From positions 1-64,000 of the forward strand of contig JBDHWG010000025.1 in the NCBI GenBank assembly GCA_039810085.1: a DNA stretch of 64,000 nucleotides, in the 5' to 3' direction. The notes beneath the pieces were generated by a model, which worked only from the letters and a program-made list of their open reading frames with translations, ran no database searches and was not told the origin of the DNA. The position numbers and the translations under genes were made by a program. Numbering within the stretch: the first letter of the stretch is position 1; every line of letters starts with the position of its first letter. This document shows positions 7,275-15,522 of the stretch, one piece after another. The stretch comes from JBDHWG01 sp039810085. GTDB lineage: Bacteria > Chloroflexota > Anaerolineae > Epilineales > JAHCIE01.

Positions 7275-8558
7275 TCACGCTCGCCGGGCCAGGGCGCTCT
7301 TCTCGTACGCCTTGATCTCGCCCAGGAACGCCATGCCGACGGGCGCGCCGTGCTCCTCGCAGAACATGTCCCACACCGCCGTCCAGGGCATCCCCTTCAG
7401 CTCCTCCAGGATCGCCAGGCGCGCTGTGTAGTCGCCCGCGCGCTCCAGCTCCCGCAGGCGGTCGGTCGGCTCCAGCAGCGCCAGGAGCGCCGCGCGCAGG
7501 GCGTTGCGCGCGCCGATGACCCACGCCGCGATGCGGTTGATGCTGGCGTCGAAGAAGTCCAGGCCGACGTGGATGCGCTCCAGCTCGCCGCTGAGGACGA
7601 CCTCGCGCATGATGGCGGCCAACTCGTCCGTCAGCGTCACGACGTGGTCGCTGTCCCAGCGCACGCCGCGGCTGACGTGCAGCAGCACGCCGGGCACGTA
7701 CATCAGCACCGAGGAGAGCTTGTCGGAGATCACCTCGGTGGGGTGGAAGTGGCCCGCGTCGAGGCACAGCAGGACGTCGTTGCGGCTCGCGACGTAGCCC
7801 AGGTAGAACTCGTGGGAACCGACAACGTAGCTCTCCGAGCCGAGGCCGAACAGCTTGCTCTCCACGGCATCCAGGTTGTACTGCATGTCCACCGGCGCGT
7901 CGAGAATCTTATCGAGGGACTCCTTGAGCAGACGGCGCGGCGCGGCGCGGTCAACCGGCGTGTCCTTCATGCCGTCGGGAATCCAGATGTTGGTGACGCA
8001 CGGCGTGCCGAGCGCCGCGCCAAACGATGCGCCGATCTTGCGGCAAGCGATGCAGTGGTCGATCCAGAACTGGCGAATGGTCGGATCGTAGCTCGCCAGG
8101 GTAAAGCCGCTCGCCGACAACGGGTGGGAGAACAGCGTCGGGTTGAAGTCGAGGCCGTGGCCGTTGGCTTTGGCCCAGTCCACCCAGGCGGCGAAGTGCT
8201 CCGGCTGCAAGTCCGTGCGCTCGACCTTGTGGCCGCCGGTCTCGGCGTAGATGGCGTGCAGGGCGAGCCGGTGATGGCCGGGGATGAGGCGGTAGGCCAG
8301 GTCGAGGTCCTGGCGCAACTCGTCGGCGGTGCGCGCCTTGCCCGGGTAGTTGCCGGTCGTCGCGATGCCGCCGGTCAGCTCGCCGCCCGGCGACTCGAAG
8401 CCGCCAACGTCGTCGCCCTGCCAGCAGTGCAGGCTCAGCGGAATCTGCGCCAGCGTCGCCAGCGCCCTGTCGGTATCGACGCCGAGGGCCGCGTAGCGCT
8501 CGCGGGCCAGGTCGTACGCCTGGCTCAGCAGCGCCGAGGACGGGGAAATCTCAATCAT
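7275..8558 (-). CDS. rhaA: L-rhamnose isomerase
   Basis: Converts L-rhamnose to L-rhamnulose in the cytoplasm; metal-dependent TIM-barrel enzyme. The 427-aa protein follows the E. coli RhaA pattern closely: LHCWQGDDVGGFE, TGNYPGKART, FNPTLFSHPLS, NIWIPDGMKD, LDAGHFHPTEVISDK, HVSRGVRWDSDHVV and GLDFFDASINRIAAWVIG. Several metal ligands (His, Asp, Glu) fall in these blocks. It is the RhaA family, not the Rhizobium-type RhaI. AAGGGG lies seven bases before the ATG, and only 17 bases separate it from rhaM. A longer in-frame extension upstream runs through rhaM in another frame and is not coding. Confidence 0.97.
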   Translation of the reverse strand: MIEISPSSALLSQAYDLARERYAALGVDTDRALATLAQIPLSLHCWQGDDVGGFESPGGELTGGIATTGNYPGKARTADELRQDLDLAYRLIPGHHRLALHAIYAETGGHKVERTDLQPEHFAAWVDWAKANGHGLDFNPTLFSHPLSASGFTLASYDPTIRQFWIDHCIACRKIGASFGAALGTPCVTNIWIPDGMKDTPVDRAAPRRLLKESLDKILDAPVDMQYNLDAVESKLFGLGSESYVVGSHEFYLGYVASRNDVLLCLDAGHFHPTEVISDKLSSVLMYVPGVLLHVSRGVRWDSDHVVTLTDELAAIMREVVLSGELERIHVGLDFFDASINRIAAWVIGARNALRAALLALLEPTDRLRELERAGDYTARLAILEELKGMPWTAVWDMFCEEHGAPVGMAFLGEIKAYEKSALARRA

Positions 8559-8575
8559 GGCTCGCCCCTTTGAGT

Positions 8576-8899
8576 TTAGTCCAGGTGAAATACCTCGGTC
8601 AGTTCGAGGAACATCTCGTCGGGCCGCGCGTTGTTCGGCGACTCGAAGAACGGCGCCATCTCTTCCTGCCAGCGCGTGTTGACCTCCCGCGCCGCCATGC
8701 CCGCCTGCGCCGCCGCCAGGCTCTCCCGCGTCTCGAAGTAGCCGAACAGCAGGCCGTCGTCGCGCAGGAACAGGGAGTAGTTGTGCCAGCCCGTCTCGCG
8801 CAGCGCCTGGAGCATCTCCGGCCAGACGGCCGCGTGGCGCTGCTTGTACTCTTCGAGACGCTCCGGCTTGACCTTGAGCATAAATCCAACGCGCTTCAT
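8576..8899 (-). CDS. rhaM: L-rhamnose mutarotase
   Basis: Interconverts alpha and beta anomers of L-rhamnose so that imported sugar suits the isomerase. The 107-aa length and the sequence KRVGFMLKVKPERLEEYKQRH with catalytic His22 match the RhaM/RhaU family, as do YSLFLRDDGLLFGYFE and the terminal EVFHLD. GGAGG lies six bases before the ATG. It is followed closely by rhaA, and separated from rhaS upstream by a GC-rich palindromic repeat. Confidence 0.95.
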   Translation of the reverse strand: MKRVGFMLKVKPERLEEYKQRHAAVWPEMLQALRETGWHNYSLFLRDDGLLFGYFETRESLAAAQAGMAAREVNTRWQEEMAPFFESPNNARPDEMFLELTEVFHLD

Positions 8900-8912
8900 G
8901 CATTGCCTCCGG

Positions 8913-9016
8913 ACGCGCCCCTCATCCCCTGGCCCCTTCCCCCACTCAGGGGGGAAGGGGAATGAGAGACAGGTTCCCCTCTCCCAAATTGGGAGAGGGG
9001 TTAGGGGTGAGGGACA
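8913..9016. repeat. GC-rich palindromic repeat (CCCCTCTCCC family) between rhaS and rhaM
   Basis: Two stacked palindromes: CCCCTTCCCCC...GGGGGGAAGGGG, then CCCCTCTCCCAAATTGGGAG continuing to GGGG. Related copies lie inside coding sequence at 41677-41780 and 57332-57425. Here it separates the binding-protein gene from the enzyme genes and would fold strongly in the transcript. Confidence 0.8.
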
Positions 9017-9022
9017 AGCCGC

Positions 9023-10228
9023 TTAGAAGTTGAAGTTGTCGATGTTCGACTTGTCGAAGACAGTCGGCTTGCCGAGCAGGACGTTGCCATCGTTGTCGAT
9101 GGTGTAGTCACCCAGGCGGCCGGCGGTGAACTTGTCGCCCGGCTTGCCCTGGATCTTGCCCGTCGCAATCGCGTTGAGCGTCTGGATTGTCAGGTAGCCC
9201 AGGTCGGCCGGGTTCCACAGCGCGAACGCGGGCGACGCGCCGTTCTTGACGTACTCGCGCATCTGGTTCGGCGTGCCGAGGCCGGTCACCGCAATCTGGC
9301 CGATCTTCTTCGCGTCCGTGACGGCGCGGGCCGAGGCGGCGATGCCGACGGTTGTGGGGGCGATGATGGCCTTGAGGTCGGGGTAGGTCTTCATCAGGCC
9401 CTGGGCCTCGTTGTAGCTTTTCTCATCCTGGTCGTCGCCGTACACCGTCGCGACAAGCTCTAGGCCCGAGTTCTCCGGCTTCTTCAGCTCGTCCTTCATG
9501 TACTCGATCCACTTGTTCTGGTTCGGGGCGGTGGACGTGGCGCTGAGGATGGCGATCTTGCCCTTGCCACTCAGCAGCTTGTTGACGAGCTGGATCTGGC
9601 CGCGGCCGATGTCCTCAGAGTTCGCCTGGTTGACGTGTACCGTGCGGCCGCCGGCGGCGATGGCCGAGTCGAAGCTCACCACGGGGATGTTCTTGCCCAG
9701 GGCCGTCTTGCCGACGGGCACCAGAGCATCCGAGTCGTCGGCGGAGATAGCCAGGCCGCCCGGGTTCTGCGCGATGAGGGAGTTGAGCAGCTGGATCTGC
9801 TGCGTCGCGTCGGCGGTCGCCGGACCCTGGTAGGTCACGGTCACGCCGAGTTCCTTGGCGGCTTCCTGCGCGCCCTTGTTAGCGGTGTCAAAGTACGGGT
9901 TGCCGAGGTTCTTCGGGACGAAGATGTAGGTCTTCCCGCCGCCCGAAGCCTTGGCCGCCGCGGCGGCGGCCGTTGGAGCGACGGCGGCAACGGTCGGGGC
10001 AGCCTGTTGGGCGGCGGCAGCGACGGTTGGCGCCGCAGCAGCGACAGTCGGCGCCGCCTTCTGGACGGCGGCAGCGGCGGTTGGGGCGGCCTGTGCGGCC
10101 TGCTGAACGGCAGCAGCCACCGTGGGCGCAGCCTGTTGGGCGGACGGCGCTGCCGGAGCGCCGCCACACGCCGCGAGAACGGCGAGCAGAGCGGTCGCAA
10201 GCAGTAGGGCAATGATTCGGTTACGCAT
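9023..10228 (-). CDS. rhaS: Rhamnose ABC transporter substrate-binding lipoprotein
   Basis: Extracytoplasmic sugar-binding protein of the periplasmic-binding type 4 fold that delivers L-rhamnose to RhaP/RhaQ. The signal peptide ends in LAAC with the lipidated cysteine at position 21. A long Ala/Pro/Val-rich linker of repeated APTVAAA units follows to about residue 100. The sugar-binding domain starts near YIFVPKNLGNPYFD and includes GLAISADDSDALV and IIAPTTVGIAASARAV. AGGAGG lies seven bases before the ATG at 10228; the in-frame ATG further up has none. The linker is an inferred spacer from the membrane anchor. Confidence 0.92.
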   Translation of the reverse strand: MRNRIIALLLATALLAVLAACGGAPAAPSAQQAAPTVAAAVQQAAQAAPTAAAAVQKAAPTVAAAAPTVAAAAQQAAPTVAAVAPTAAAAAAKASGGGKTYIFVPKNLGNPYFDTANKGAQEAAKELGVTVTYQGPATADATQQIQLLNSLIAQNPGGLAISADDSDALVPVGKTALGKNIPVVSFDSAIAAGGRTVHVNQANSEDIGRGQIQLVNKLLSGKGKIAILSATSTAPNQNKWIEYMKDELKKPENSGLELVATVYGDDQDEKSYNEAQGLMKTYPDLKAIIAPTTVGIAASARAVTDAKKIGQIAVTGLGTPNQMREYVKNGASPAFALWNPADLGYLTIQTLNAIATGKIQGKPGDKFTAGRLGDYTIDNDGNVLLGKPTVFDKSNIDNFNF

Positions 10229-10334
10229 AGCAGTTCCTCCTAGGGTGTTGATGGGAGTAACAAGGCCAACAATTGGCACAAGTGACGCATAAGCCGGGAG
10301 TTGTCCTCCGAATAAGCGGCTCCTTTCTCAATCC

Positions 10335-10453
10335 CCAGTCATTGCGAGCGAGGCGAAGCAATCTCCCGCTCTTGCGAAAGACGGTCTAGCAGCGGCATAG
10401 CGCGCTTCTCCTCACCGCGAGATTGCTTCGTCGTGCCTCCTCGCAATGACTGG
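10335..10453. repeat. Palindromic repeat, GTCATTGCGAGCG family, copy between rhaQ and rhaS
   Basis: About 119 bp with 14-bp perfect terminal inverted repeats (CCAGTCATTGCGAG / CTCGCAATGACTGG) and inner pair GCGAAGCAATCTC / GAGATTGCTTCG. Other copies: 12591-12733, 15523-15645, 36394-36579, 62982-63150, and a half copy inside the subtilase gene at 57650-57680. No open frame inside; miniature-element-like. Confidence 0.85.
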
Positions 10454-10459
10454 CAGTAG

Positions 10460-11527
10460 TCACGGGCCTAAAATCAGTGAGCGCGACCAGAAGAAGAACA
10501 GCCCGAACAGCACGGCGGCGCTCGCGCCGATGGCAACGCCTCGCCAGCTCCCCTTCTGGGGCGAGCGGACGGCCTGGGCCACGCTGCCGAGCTTCGGCAC
10601 CAGGATGGACAGGATGAGTAGCCCGCCGATAACGATGTCCTGCACCTGGCCTTGCAGGTTGATAAGCCCCATCCCGAAACGCAGGATGCCCACCAGGATG
10701 AGCGCCAGCACCGCGCCGACCATTGTACCACTACCGCCGTAGATGCTGATGCCGCCGAGCACCGTGACCGTGATCACCGTCAGTTCCAGGCCCGTGCCGA
10801 TGTCAGGGCGCGTGCTGCCGAAACGCGCGGCCAGGATGAAGCCGGCCAGCGCGGACATGGCGGCGGAGAGAACAAAGAGCGAGAGCTTGATGCTGTCAAC
10901 CTTCACGCCGGAGTAGCGGCTGGCCGCCGCGTTGTTGCCCATCGCGTACAGATAGCGCCCGAAGGTCGTCTTGTGCAAGATGAGGCCAAATACCACGGCC
11001 AGCGCCGCGAACACCAGCAGCGAGAACGGGATTTGCGTGTCGCCGAGTGTGCCCTGACCGAGATAGGTAAACGCGTCCGGGTAGCCCCGCGCCGCCTGGT
11101 CGCCGAGGAGCACGTAGGCCAGGCCGCGATACAGCGACAACGTGCCGATTGTCACGACGAGGGCGGGCAGCTTCACCCGCGCGATAAGCCAGCCGTTCAG
11201 CAAGCCGGCAAGCAGCGCGACCACAAAAGAAACGCCCACCGCGAGCCAGATGTTCCAGCCGTTCATGAACAGCCAGCCCATGAGGGACGCCGTCAGACCA
11301 AGGGTCGAGGCCACCGACAGATCGATGTCGCCGGTGATGATGATGAACGCCATCGGCAGCATCATGATGCCGATTTCCACGAAGTCGGATGACGTGCGCA
11401 GCAGGTTGTCGGTGTCCAGGAAGAAAGGCGACAGCCGGGCGTTGAGCGCCGCGACGACGATGATCAGAACCACCAGGAGCCACTCGCGGCGCAGGAAGAA
11501 GCGGGCCAGGTTGCTGTTCGCGTTCAT
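10460..11527 (-). CDS. rhaQ: Rhamnose ABC transporter permease
   Basis: 355-aa inner-membrane permease of the carbohydrate uptake family CUT2 (RbsC-like), with about ten hydrophobic helices. Family blocks are ITGDIDLSVAST, LPALVVTIGTLSLYRG and VLGGISIYGGSGTMVGA. It forms the transmembrane channel with RhaP and is powered by RhaT. GGAGG lies seven bases before the ATG; the gene begins 16 bases after rhaP. A palindromic repeat separates its end from rhaS. The Q versus P label follows Rhizobium-type order and is the less certain part. Confidence 0.9.
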   Translation of the reverse strand: MNANSNLARFFLRREWLLVVLIIVVAALNARLSPFFLDTDNLLRTSSDFVEIGIMMLPMAFIIITGDIDLSVASTLGLTASLMGWLFMNGWNIWLAVGVSFVVALLAGLLNGWLIARVKLPALVVTIGTLSLYRGLAYVLLGDQAARGYPDAFTYLGQGTLGDTQIPFSLLVFAALAVVFGLILHKTTFGRYLYAMGNNAAASRYSGVKVDSIKLSLFVLSAAMSALAGFILAARFGSTRPDIGTGLELTVITVTVLGGISIYGGSGTMVGAVLALILVGILRFGMGLINLQGQVQDIVIGGLLILSILVPKLGSVAQAVRSPQKGSWRGVAIGASAAVLFGLFFFWSRSLILGP

Positions 11528-11543
11528 TGAAAGTCCTCCGCCG

Positions 11544-12560
11544 TTAGCGGGTCCGCCGCGTCTTGATGCGTTGCAGCCGTCGCAGGATGGCCGAATCCAG
11601 GATCACCGCCAGCAGAATCAGCAGCCCCTCTGCGGCAAGCTCCCAGAACGGCGAGATGCGCGCCAGGGTCAGGCCGTTGTTGATGATGCCGAGCAGGAAT
11701 GCCCCCATGATGATTCCCAAAACACTGCCGCTCCCGCCGAAGATGTTGACGCCGCCGACAACAGGCGCGGCAATCGTCTGGAGGTGGAACCCCAGCGCCG
11801 TGTTCGTCTGCGCCGACTCGAAACGCGATGCCCACAGCACGCCCGCGAGGCCGCAGAGTATGCCGGAGATCAAGTAAACCAGGAAGATCGTGCGGGTGAT
11901 GGGAATGCCGGCGAAGCGCGCCGCGTCCGGGTTGCTGCCCACCGCGTAGATATCGCGGCCGGTGCGCGTGTAGTTGAGGAAGTAGTACACCGCAAGCGCG
12001 ACGACCACGGCGAACAGGATGAGGTTGGGGATGCCGAGGAACGGGTCCCCCTTGGCAAGCTGGCGGAAGCTCGGCGGCATCTCATAGGCGTTGATCCACT
12101 GGCCGTTGCTGTAGAGGAAGACCAGGCCGCGGTAGATGCTGAGCGTGCCGAGGGTGGCAATGATGGGCGGCACGTCGAACTTGGCGATGATGAGGCCGTT
12201 GAACGCGCCCAGCGCCGCGCCCAGCGCCATGCCCAGGGGAAGCGCCACGACGGGCGGCAAGCCCGGATACGCTACGATGAAGTACGAGACCATCATCGCC
12301 GTCAGTCCGATGATAGAGCCAACCGACAGGTCGATGCCGCGCGTGATGATGACCATGCTCTGGCCCAGGGCGACGATGATGAGGATGGAGATGTTCAGCA
12401 GAATGTCGCGGAAGTTCTCCGGCGTGAGGAAAGCCGGGTTGCGGAGAGTGATCATCGCGCCAAGCACCAGGATGAAGACGAGGATGCCCACCTCACGGAA
12501 CTTGACGACCGCCTGCACGAGGCTTGTTCTGGGGCGGCTGACTTGTGCTTGTGTGACCAT
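11544..12560 (-). CDS. rhaP: Rhamnose ABC transporter permease
   Basis: 338-aa CUT2 permease paralogous to the next gene. It shows ITRGIDLSVGSIIGLTAM, DVPPIIATLGTLSIYRGLV and VVGGVNIFGGSGSVLG, and about ten membrane helices. Two different permeases in one operon indicate a heterodimeric channel. A GGGAG ribosome site lies eight bases before the ATG. A palindromic repeat fills the 177-bp gap to rhaT upstream. Confidence 0.9.
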   Translation of the reverse strand: MVTQAQVSRPRTSLVQAVVKFREVGILVFILVLGAMITLRNPAFLTPENFRDILLNISILIIVALGQSMVIITRGIDLSVGSIIGLTAMMVSYFIVAYPGLPPVVALPLGMALGAALGAFNGLIIAKFDVPPIIATLGTLSIYRGLVFLYSNGQWINAYEMPPSFRQLAKGDPFLGIPNLILFAVVVALAVYYFLNYTRTGRDIYAVGSNPDAARFAGIPITRTIFLVYLISGILCGLAGVLWASRFESAQTNTALGFHLQTIAAPVVGGVNIFGGSGSVLGIIMGAFLLGIINNGLTLARISPFWELAAEGLLILLAVILDSAILRRLQRIKTRRTR

Positions 12561-12590
12561 CCCGCGTCTCCCGTAAATACCGTCTCAAAG

Positions 12591-12733
12591 TGTCATTGCG
12601 AGCGGGGCCAGAGTGTCATTGCGAGTGGAGCGAAGCAATCTCCCGCTGGCATGAACGACTGTCTACTGCGCCTAGAGCACCCGCGTCTTCTGCGTGGGAT
12701 TGCTTCGGCGGCAAGGCCCGCCTCGCAATGACG
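12591..12733. repeat. Palindromic repeat, GTCATTGCGAGCG family, copy between rhaT and rhaP
   Basis: The left end GTCATTGCGAG occurs twice, at 12592 and 12614, exactly 22 bp apart. The right end CTCGCAATGACGG closes the element five bases from the rhaT stop. The interior differs from the other copies, but the GAAGCAATC / GATTGCTTC pair is kept. Confidence 0.8.
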
Positions 12734-12737
12734 GTCG

Positions 12738-14228
12738 CTACGCCGTCGTCGCTGCGGCCATGATCTTCTCTTGCGTGGCCTCGGCGCGGCTGAACTGGCC
12801 GGTCAGCCGCCCCTCGCGCATCACCAGGATGCGGTCGCTCATCCCCAGGATTTCCGGCAGCTCCGAGGAAATCATCAGGATCGCCATGCCCTCGGCCGCC
12901 AGGGTACTCATCAGGCGATGCACTGCCGCCTTCGTGCCGACGTCGATGCCGCGCGTCGGCTCGTCGAGGATGAGCACGCGGGGCCGCGTCCCCAGCCACT
13001 TGGCGAGCACGACCTTCTGCTGGTTGCCGCCGGAGAGCTGGCCGACGAGCTGCTCGACGCCGGTCATCTTCACTTCGAGCTGCTGCGAGCCGACCGCCGC
13101 CGCCTTCTGCTCCTGCTTCCGATTGAGCCAGCCCAGCCGGGCGAAGGACGGCAGGATCGGCAGCGTGATGTTGTCGCCGATGCTCATCGGCAGCACCAGC
13201 CCATGCTCCTTGCGGTCCTCGGGCACGTAGCCGATGCCCAGGCCCATCGCCTGGTCCGCGCTCTTGATGGTCACGGGCTTGCCGTCGAGCTTGATGACGC
13301 CCGCCGTGGCCGGCTCGATGCCGAAGAGGGCACGGGCCACATTGGTGCGTCCGGCGCCAACCAGCCCGGCCATGCCCAGGATCTCGCCCTTGCGCAGCTC
13401 GAACGACACGTTGGAGAAGCTGCCCTCGACGGTCAGCCCCTCGACGCTCAGAACCACGTCGCCGGCGGCCACATCCTGCTTGGGGAATAGCTCGCCCAGG
13501 TGGCGGCCGACCATCATGCGGATCAAGTCCTCGGTGGTGACTTCGGCCATCGACCGCGTCGCCACGTACTGGCCGTCACGCAGGATGGTCACCCGGTCGG
13601 CCAGGGCGAATAGTTCCTCCAGCCGGTGCGAGATGAACACCACGGCCGTACCGGACGCGCGGAGCTGGCGCACGATGGCGAACATCTCCGCGACTTCGTT
13701 CTGGGTGAGGGACGAGGTCGGCTCGTCCATGATGAGCACGCGCGCGTTGAGGGACAGCGCCCGCGCAATTTCCACCACTTGCTGTTGCGCCACGCTCAGC
13801 TCGCGGGCCTTTGTACGCGGATCGAGGGCGAGGCCGAGGCGCTCGAGCAGCGCCGACGCCTCGGCGTACATTTGCTTCCAGGCGATGCCGCGCCGCGTGC
13901 GGGGCTGCCGCCCGACAAGAATGTTCTCGGCGATGTCCAGGTCGGGGAACAGGCTCGGCTCCTGGTAGATGGCGGCGATGCCGGCCGTCTGCGCCTCGCG
14001 GGTGTTGCCGAAGCGCACGACCGCGCCATCCAGGGTCAACTCGCCGGCGTCGGGCTGGTAGACGCCGGTCATGATTTTGATAAGGGTGGATTTGCCCGCG
14101 CCGTTCTCGCCGAGCAGAGCGTGGACTTCGCCGGGGACGATCTCGAAGTGCACATCTTGCAGCGCGTGGACGCCGCCGAAGGACTTCGATACATGGTCAG
14201 CCTGGAAGATGGGGCGACGCTCGGTCAT
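12738..14228 (-). CDS. rhaT: Rhamnose ABC transporter ATPase, two ATP-binding domains
   Basis: 496-aa energising subunit of the RhaSTPQ importer, with two fused ATP-binding cassettes. Cassette 1: Walker A GENGAGKST (residues 40-48), signature-like ELSVAQQQVVE, Walker B LIMDEPTSSL. Cassette 2: GLVGAGRTNV in the Walker A place, without the lysine, then LSGGNQQKVVLAKWL and LILDEPTRGID. An altered second Walker A is normal in RbsA-like CUT2 ATPases. It is the first gene of the operon, with GGAG seven bases before the ATG and about 64 bases of leader from a consensus promoter. The name follows the ABC-type RhaT, not the E. coli symporter. Confidence 0.93.
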   Translation of the reverse strand: MTERRPIFQADHVSKSFGGVHALQDVHFEIVPGEVHALLGENGAGKSTLIKIMTGVYQPDAGELTLDGAVVRFGNTREAQTAGIAAIYQEPSLFPDLDIAENILVGRQPRTRRGIAWKQMYAEASALLERLGLALDPRTKARELSVAQQQVVEIARALSLNARVLIMDEPTSSLTQNEVAEMFAIVRQLRASGTAVVFISHRLEELFALADRVTILRDGQYVATRSMAEVTTEDLIRMMVGRHLGELFPKQDVAAGDVVLSVEGLTVEGSFSNVSFELRKGEILGMAGLVGAGRTNVARALFGIEPATAGVIKLDGKPVTIKSADQAMGLGIGYVPEDRKEHGLVLPMSIGDNITLPILPSFARLGWLNRKQEQKAAAVGSQQLEVKMTGVEQLVGQLSGGNQQKVVLAKWLGTRPRVLILDEPTRGIDVGTKAAVHRLMSTLAAEGMAILMISSELPEILGMSDRILVMREGRLTGQFSRAEATQEKIMAAATTA

Positions 14229-14260
14229 AGGACAGCTCCGCAGAAAGGCGGTGAGGCGAC

Positions 14261-14275
14261 TCGAAACGTTTTCGA
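14261..14275. promoter_or_regulatory. Putative RhaR operator 1, inverted TCGAAA/TTTCGA
   Basis: TCGAAA and TTTCGA, reverse complements, flank CGT. It lies in the leader of the rhaT operon, just downstream of the transcription start, matching the TTTCGTTCGA words at three further sites in this divergent region. Confidence 0.6.
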
Positions 14276-14285
14276 ACTGTATCAG

Positions 14286-14295
14286 TTTCGTTCGA
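14286..14295. promoter_or_regulatory. Putative RhaR operator 2, TTTCGTTCGA
   Basis: TTTCGTTCGA placed at the expected transcription start of the rhaT operon, where bound repressor would block initiation. Words of this kind are typical of DeoR-family operators. Confidence 0.6.
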
Positions 14296-14299
14296 GGTC

Positions 14300-14328
14300 A
14301 TTATACCGCGAATCAAGGCGCGTGTCAA
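14300..14328 (-). promoter_or_regulatory. Perfect sigma-70 promoter of the rhaT operon
   Basis: On the minus strand TTGACA (14323-14328), 17-base spacer, TATAAT (14300-14305): every consensus position matches. Such a strong core promoter implies control mainly by repression. Confidence 0.9.
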
Positions 14329-14354
14329 TAGAAACGAGCAAATTCAATTACGAA

Positions 14355-14383
14355 TTTTGTTCGAATCCCTTGATTTTCGTTCA
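14355..14383. promoter_or_regulatory. Putative RhaR operators 3 and 4
   Basis: TTTTGTTCGAA at 14355-14365 lies just upstream of the rhaR -35 box, and TTTTCGTTCA at 14374-14383 lies within the rhaR promoter spacer. The second would let RhaR repress its own gene. Confidence 0.55.
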
Positions 14384-14398
14384 CACTCGCAGTATAAT
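14370..14398 (+). promoter_or_regulatory. Promoter of rhaR
   Basis: TTGATT (14370-14375), 17-base spacer, TATAAT (14393-14398). The -10 box is perfect and the -35 box matches at four of six positions. The leader to the rhaR ATG is about 50 bases. Confidence 0.75.
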
Positions 14399-14454
14399 GG
14401 AAAGGGAGCCGACTAGCAAGTCACAACGATGTGTCGCGCGAGGCAGGAGTGCGT

Positions 14455-15237
14455 ATGTCGCAGGGTGATCAGGCAATGTCGTCGGAGCGGCGACGGCAGG
14501 AGATCCTGGCCTATTTGAGTGCGCGTGACCGCAGTACCGTCGGGGAGCTGAGCCAGGCGCTCGGCGTCTCCGAGGTCACTGTGCGCCGCGACCTGGATGT
14601 GTTGGAGACGCAGGGCGTGCTGGAGCGCGTCCACGGCGGCGCGGTCGTCTCCGGCCGTGGCCGGCTGGAGCGCTACTTCGCGGCGCGGGAGCAGGAGCAC
14701 CTGGAGGAGAAGCGCCGCATCGCCCAGGCCGCCGCCGCCCTGGTCCGCTCCGGCCAGCGCATCTTCCTGGACGCGAGCACGACGGCGGCGCAGGTGGCCC
14801 GCCTCATCAAGGACCGCGAGCAGCTTGTCGTCGTCACCAACGGCCTCTACACCGCGTTCGAGCTCAACTTCTGCGACGGCATCACCACCATCGTCGTCGG
14901 CGGAACGATGCGCCGCCGCTCCAGCTCCCTCGTCGGTAGCTTCAACTACAACTCGCTCCAGCGCCTGCGGCTGGACATCGGCTTCTTCGGGGCGCGGGCG
15001 GTGACGCCGCGCGACGGTCTGATGGAGGCGGACCTGGAGGAGTCGCAGCTCAAGGCGCTCATGGTCGGCTCGTCGGCCCAGATCGTCGGCATCGTCGACT
15101 CGAGTAAGTTCGGGGCGATGGGCTTCAGCGCCTTCGCCCTGCCCCACGAGATCGACCGCATCATCACCGACGCCGCCGCGCCGCCGCAGTCGGTGGCCGA
15201 GTTGCGCGCCCACGGCATCACCGTCGAGCTTGTGTGA
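14455..15237 (+). CDS. rhaR: DeoR-family regulator of rhamnose genes
   Basis: 260-aa transcription factor. Residues about 11-62 form the DeoR winged helix (RRQEILAYLSARD, GVSEVTVRRDLDVLE, VLERVHGGAV). The rest is the sugar-phosphate isomerase-like sensor domain with FLDASTTAAQVA, VVTNGLYTAFEL and FFGARAVTPRDGLMEAD. Its divergent position opposite the rhamnose operon matches Rhizobium-type RhaR rather than the AraC-type regulators of E. coli. A phosphorylated or isomerised rhamnose intermediate is the likely effector. The ATG at 14455 has AGGAG five bases upstream; a GTG at 14431 is a weaker alternative. Confidence 0.88.
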   Translation: MSQGDQAMSSERRRQEILAYLSARDRSTVGELSQALGVSEVTVRRDLDVLETQGVLERVHGGAVVSGRGRLERYFAAREQEHLEEKRRIAQAAAALVRSGQRIFLDASTTAAQVARLIKDREQLVVVTNGLYTAFELNFCDGITTIVVGGTMRRRSSSLVGSFNYNSLQRLRLDIGFFGARAVTPRDGLMEADLEESQLKALMVGSSAQIVGIVDSSKFGAMGFSAFALPHEIDRIITDAAAPPQSVAELRAHGITVELV

Positions 15238-15279
15238 AGCCCAGGCTGCCGATATAATCATGTTGGTTGCGGATGGGGC

Positions 15280-15455
15280 CGCCGAATGGAATTCGGCGTC
15301 TGGACATGGGAAAGCCTGCTCGAAGCAGGCTCGCTCACCGGTATTGTCGTCCCGCCTAGCCTGCCTTGGCAGGCTTCGCCATCTCAGGCGCAGACTTCCA
15401 GTCTGTGCCGTCGCTGGACGACTTGCCCCCATTCACGGACGAATGGAATTCGTCC
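15280..15455. repeat. Cluster of five short palindromes
   Basis: The 438-bp gap after rhaR holds no gene. In order: CGCCGAATGGAATTCGGCG (15280), AGCCTGCTCGAAGCAGGCT (15313), AGCCTGCCTTGGCAGGCT (15358), an imperfect GCAGACTTCCAGTCTGTGC (near 15389) and GGACGAATGGAATTCGTCC (15437). The AGCCTGC module recurs at 16752, 35579 and in the array at 56759. Confidence 0.8.
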
Positions 15456-15522
15456 ATGTCCTTTTCGCGTGCTTTGTGGTCCGAAAATTGAACCGCTATT
15501 TACGAAGTGTAAATGGAAAAGC

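Noticed and set aside
10335..10453. Insertion sequence
   Set aside because: It has terminal inverted repeats but is only about 119 bp with no transposase; listed as a miniature repeat instead.
11142..12731. 529-residue plus-strand open frame across rhaQ, rhaP and the repeat
   Set aside because: It is antisense to two clear permease genes; its end is the translated palindromic repeat.
14355..14370. GTTCGAATCC as a tRNA T-arm
   Set aside because: No acceptor, D or anticodon stems surround it; it lies in an AT-rich divergent promoter region.
15250..15260. GATATAATC as a promoter
   Set aside because: No -35 box at a suitable distance, and it lies at the 3' end of rhaR.
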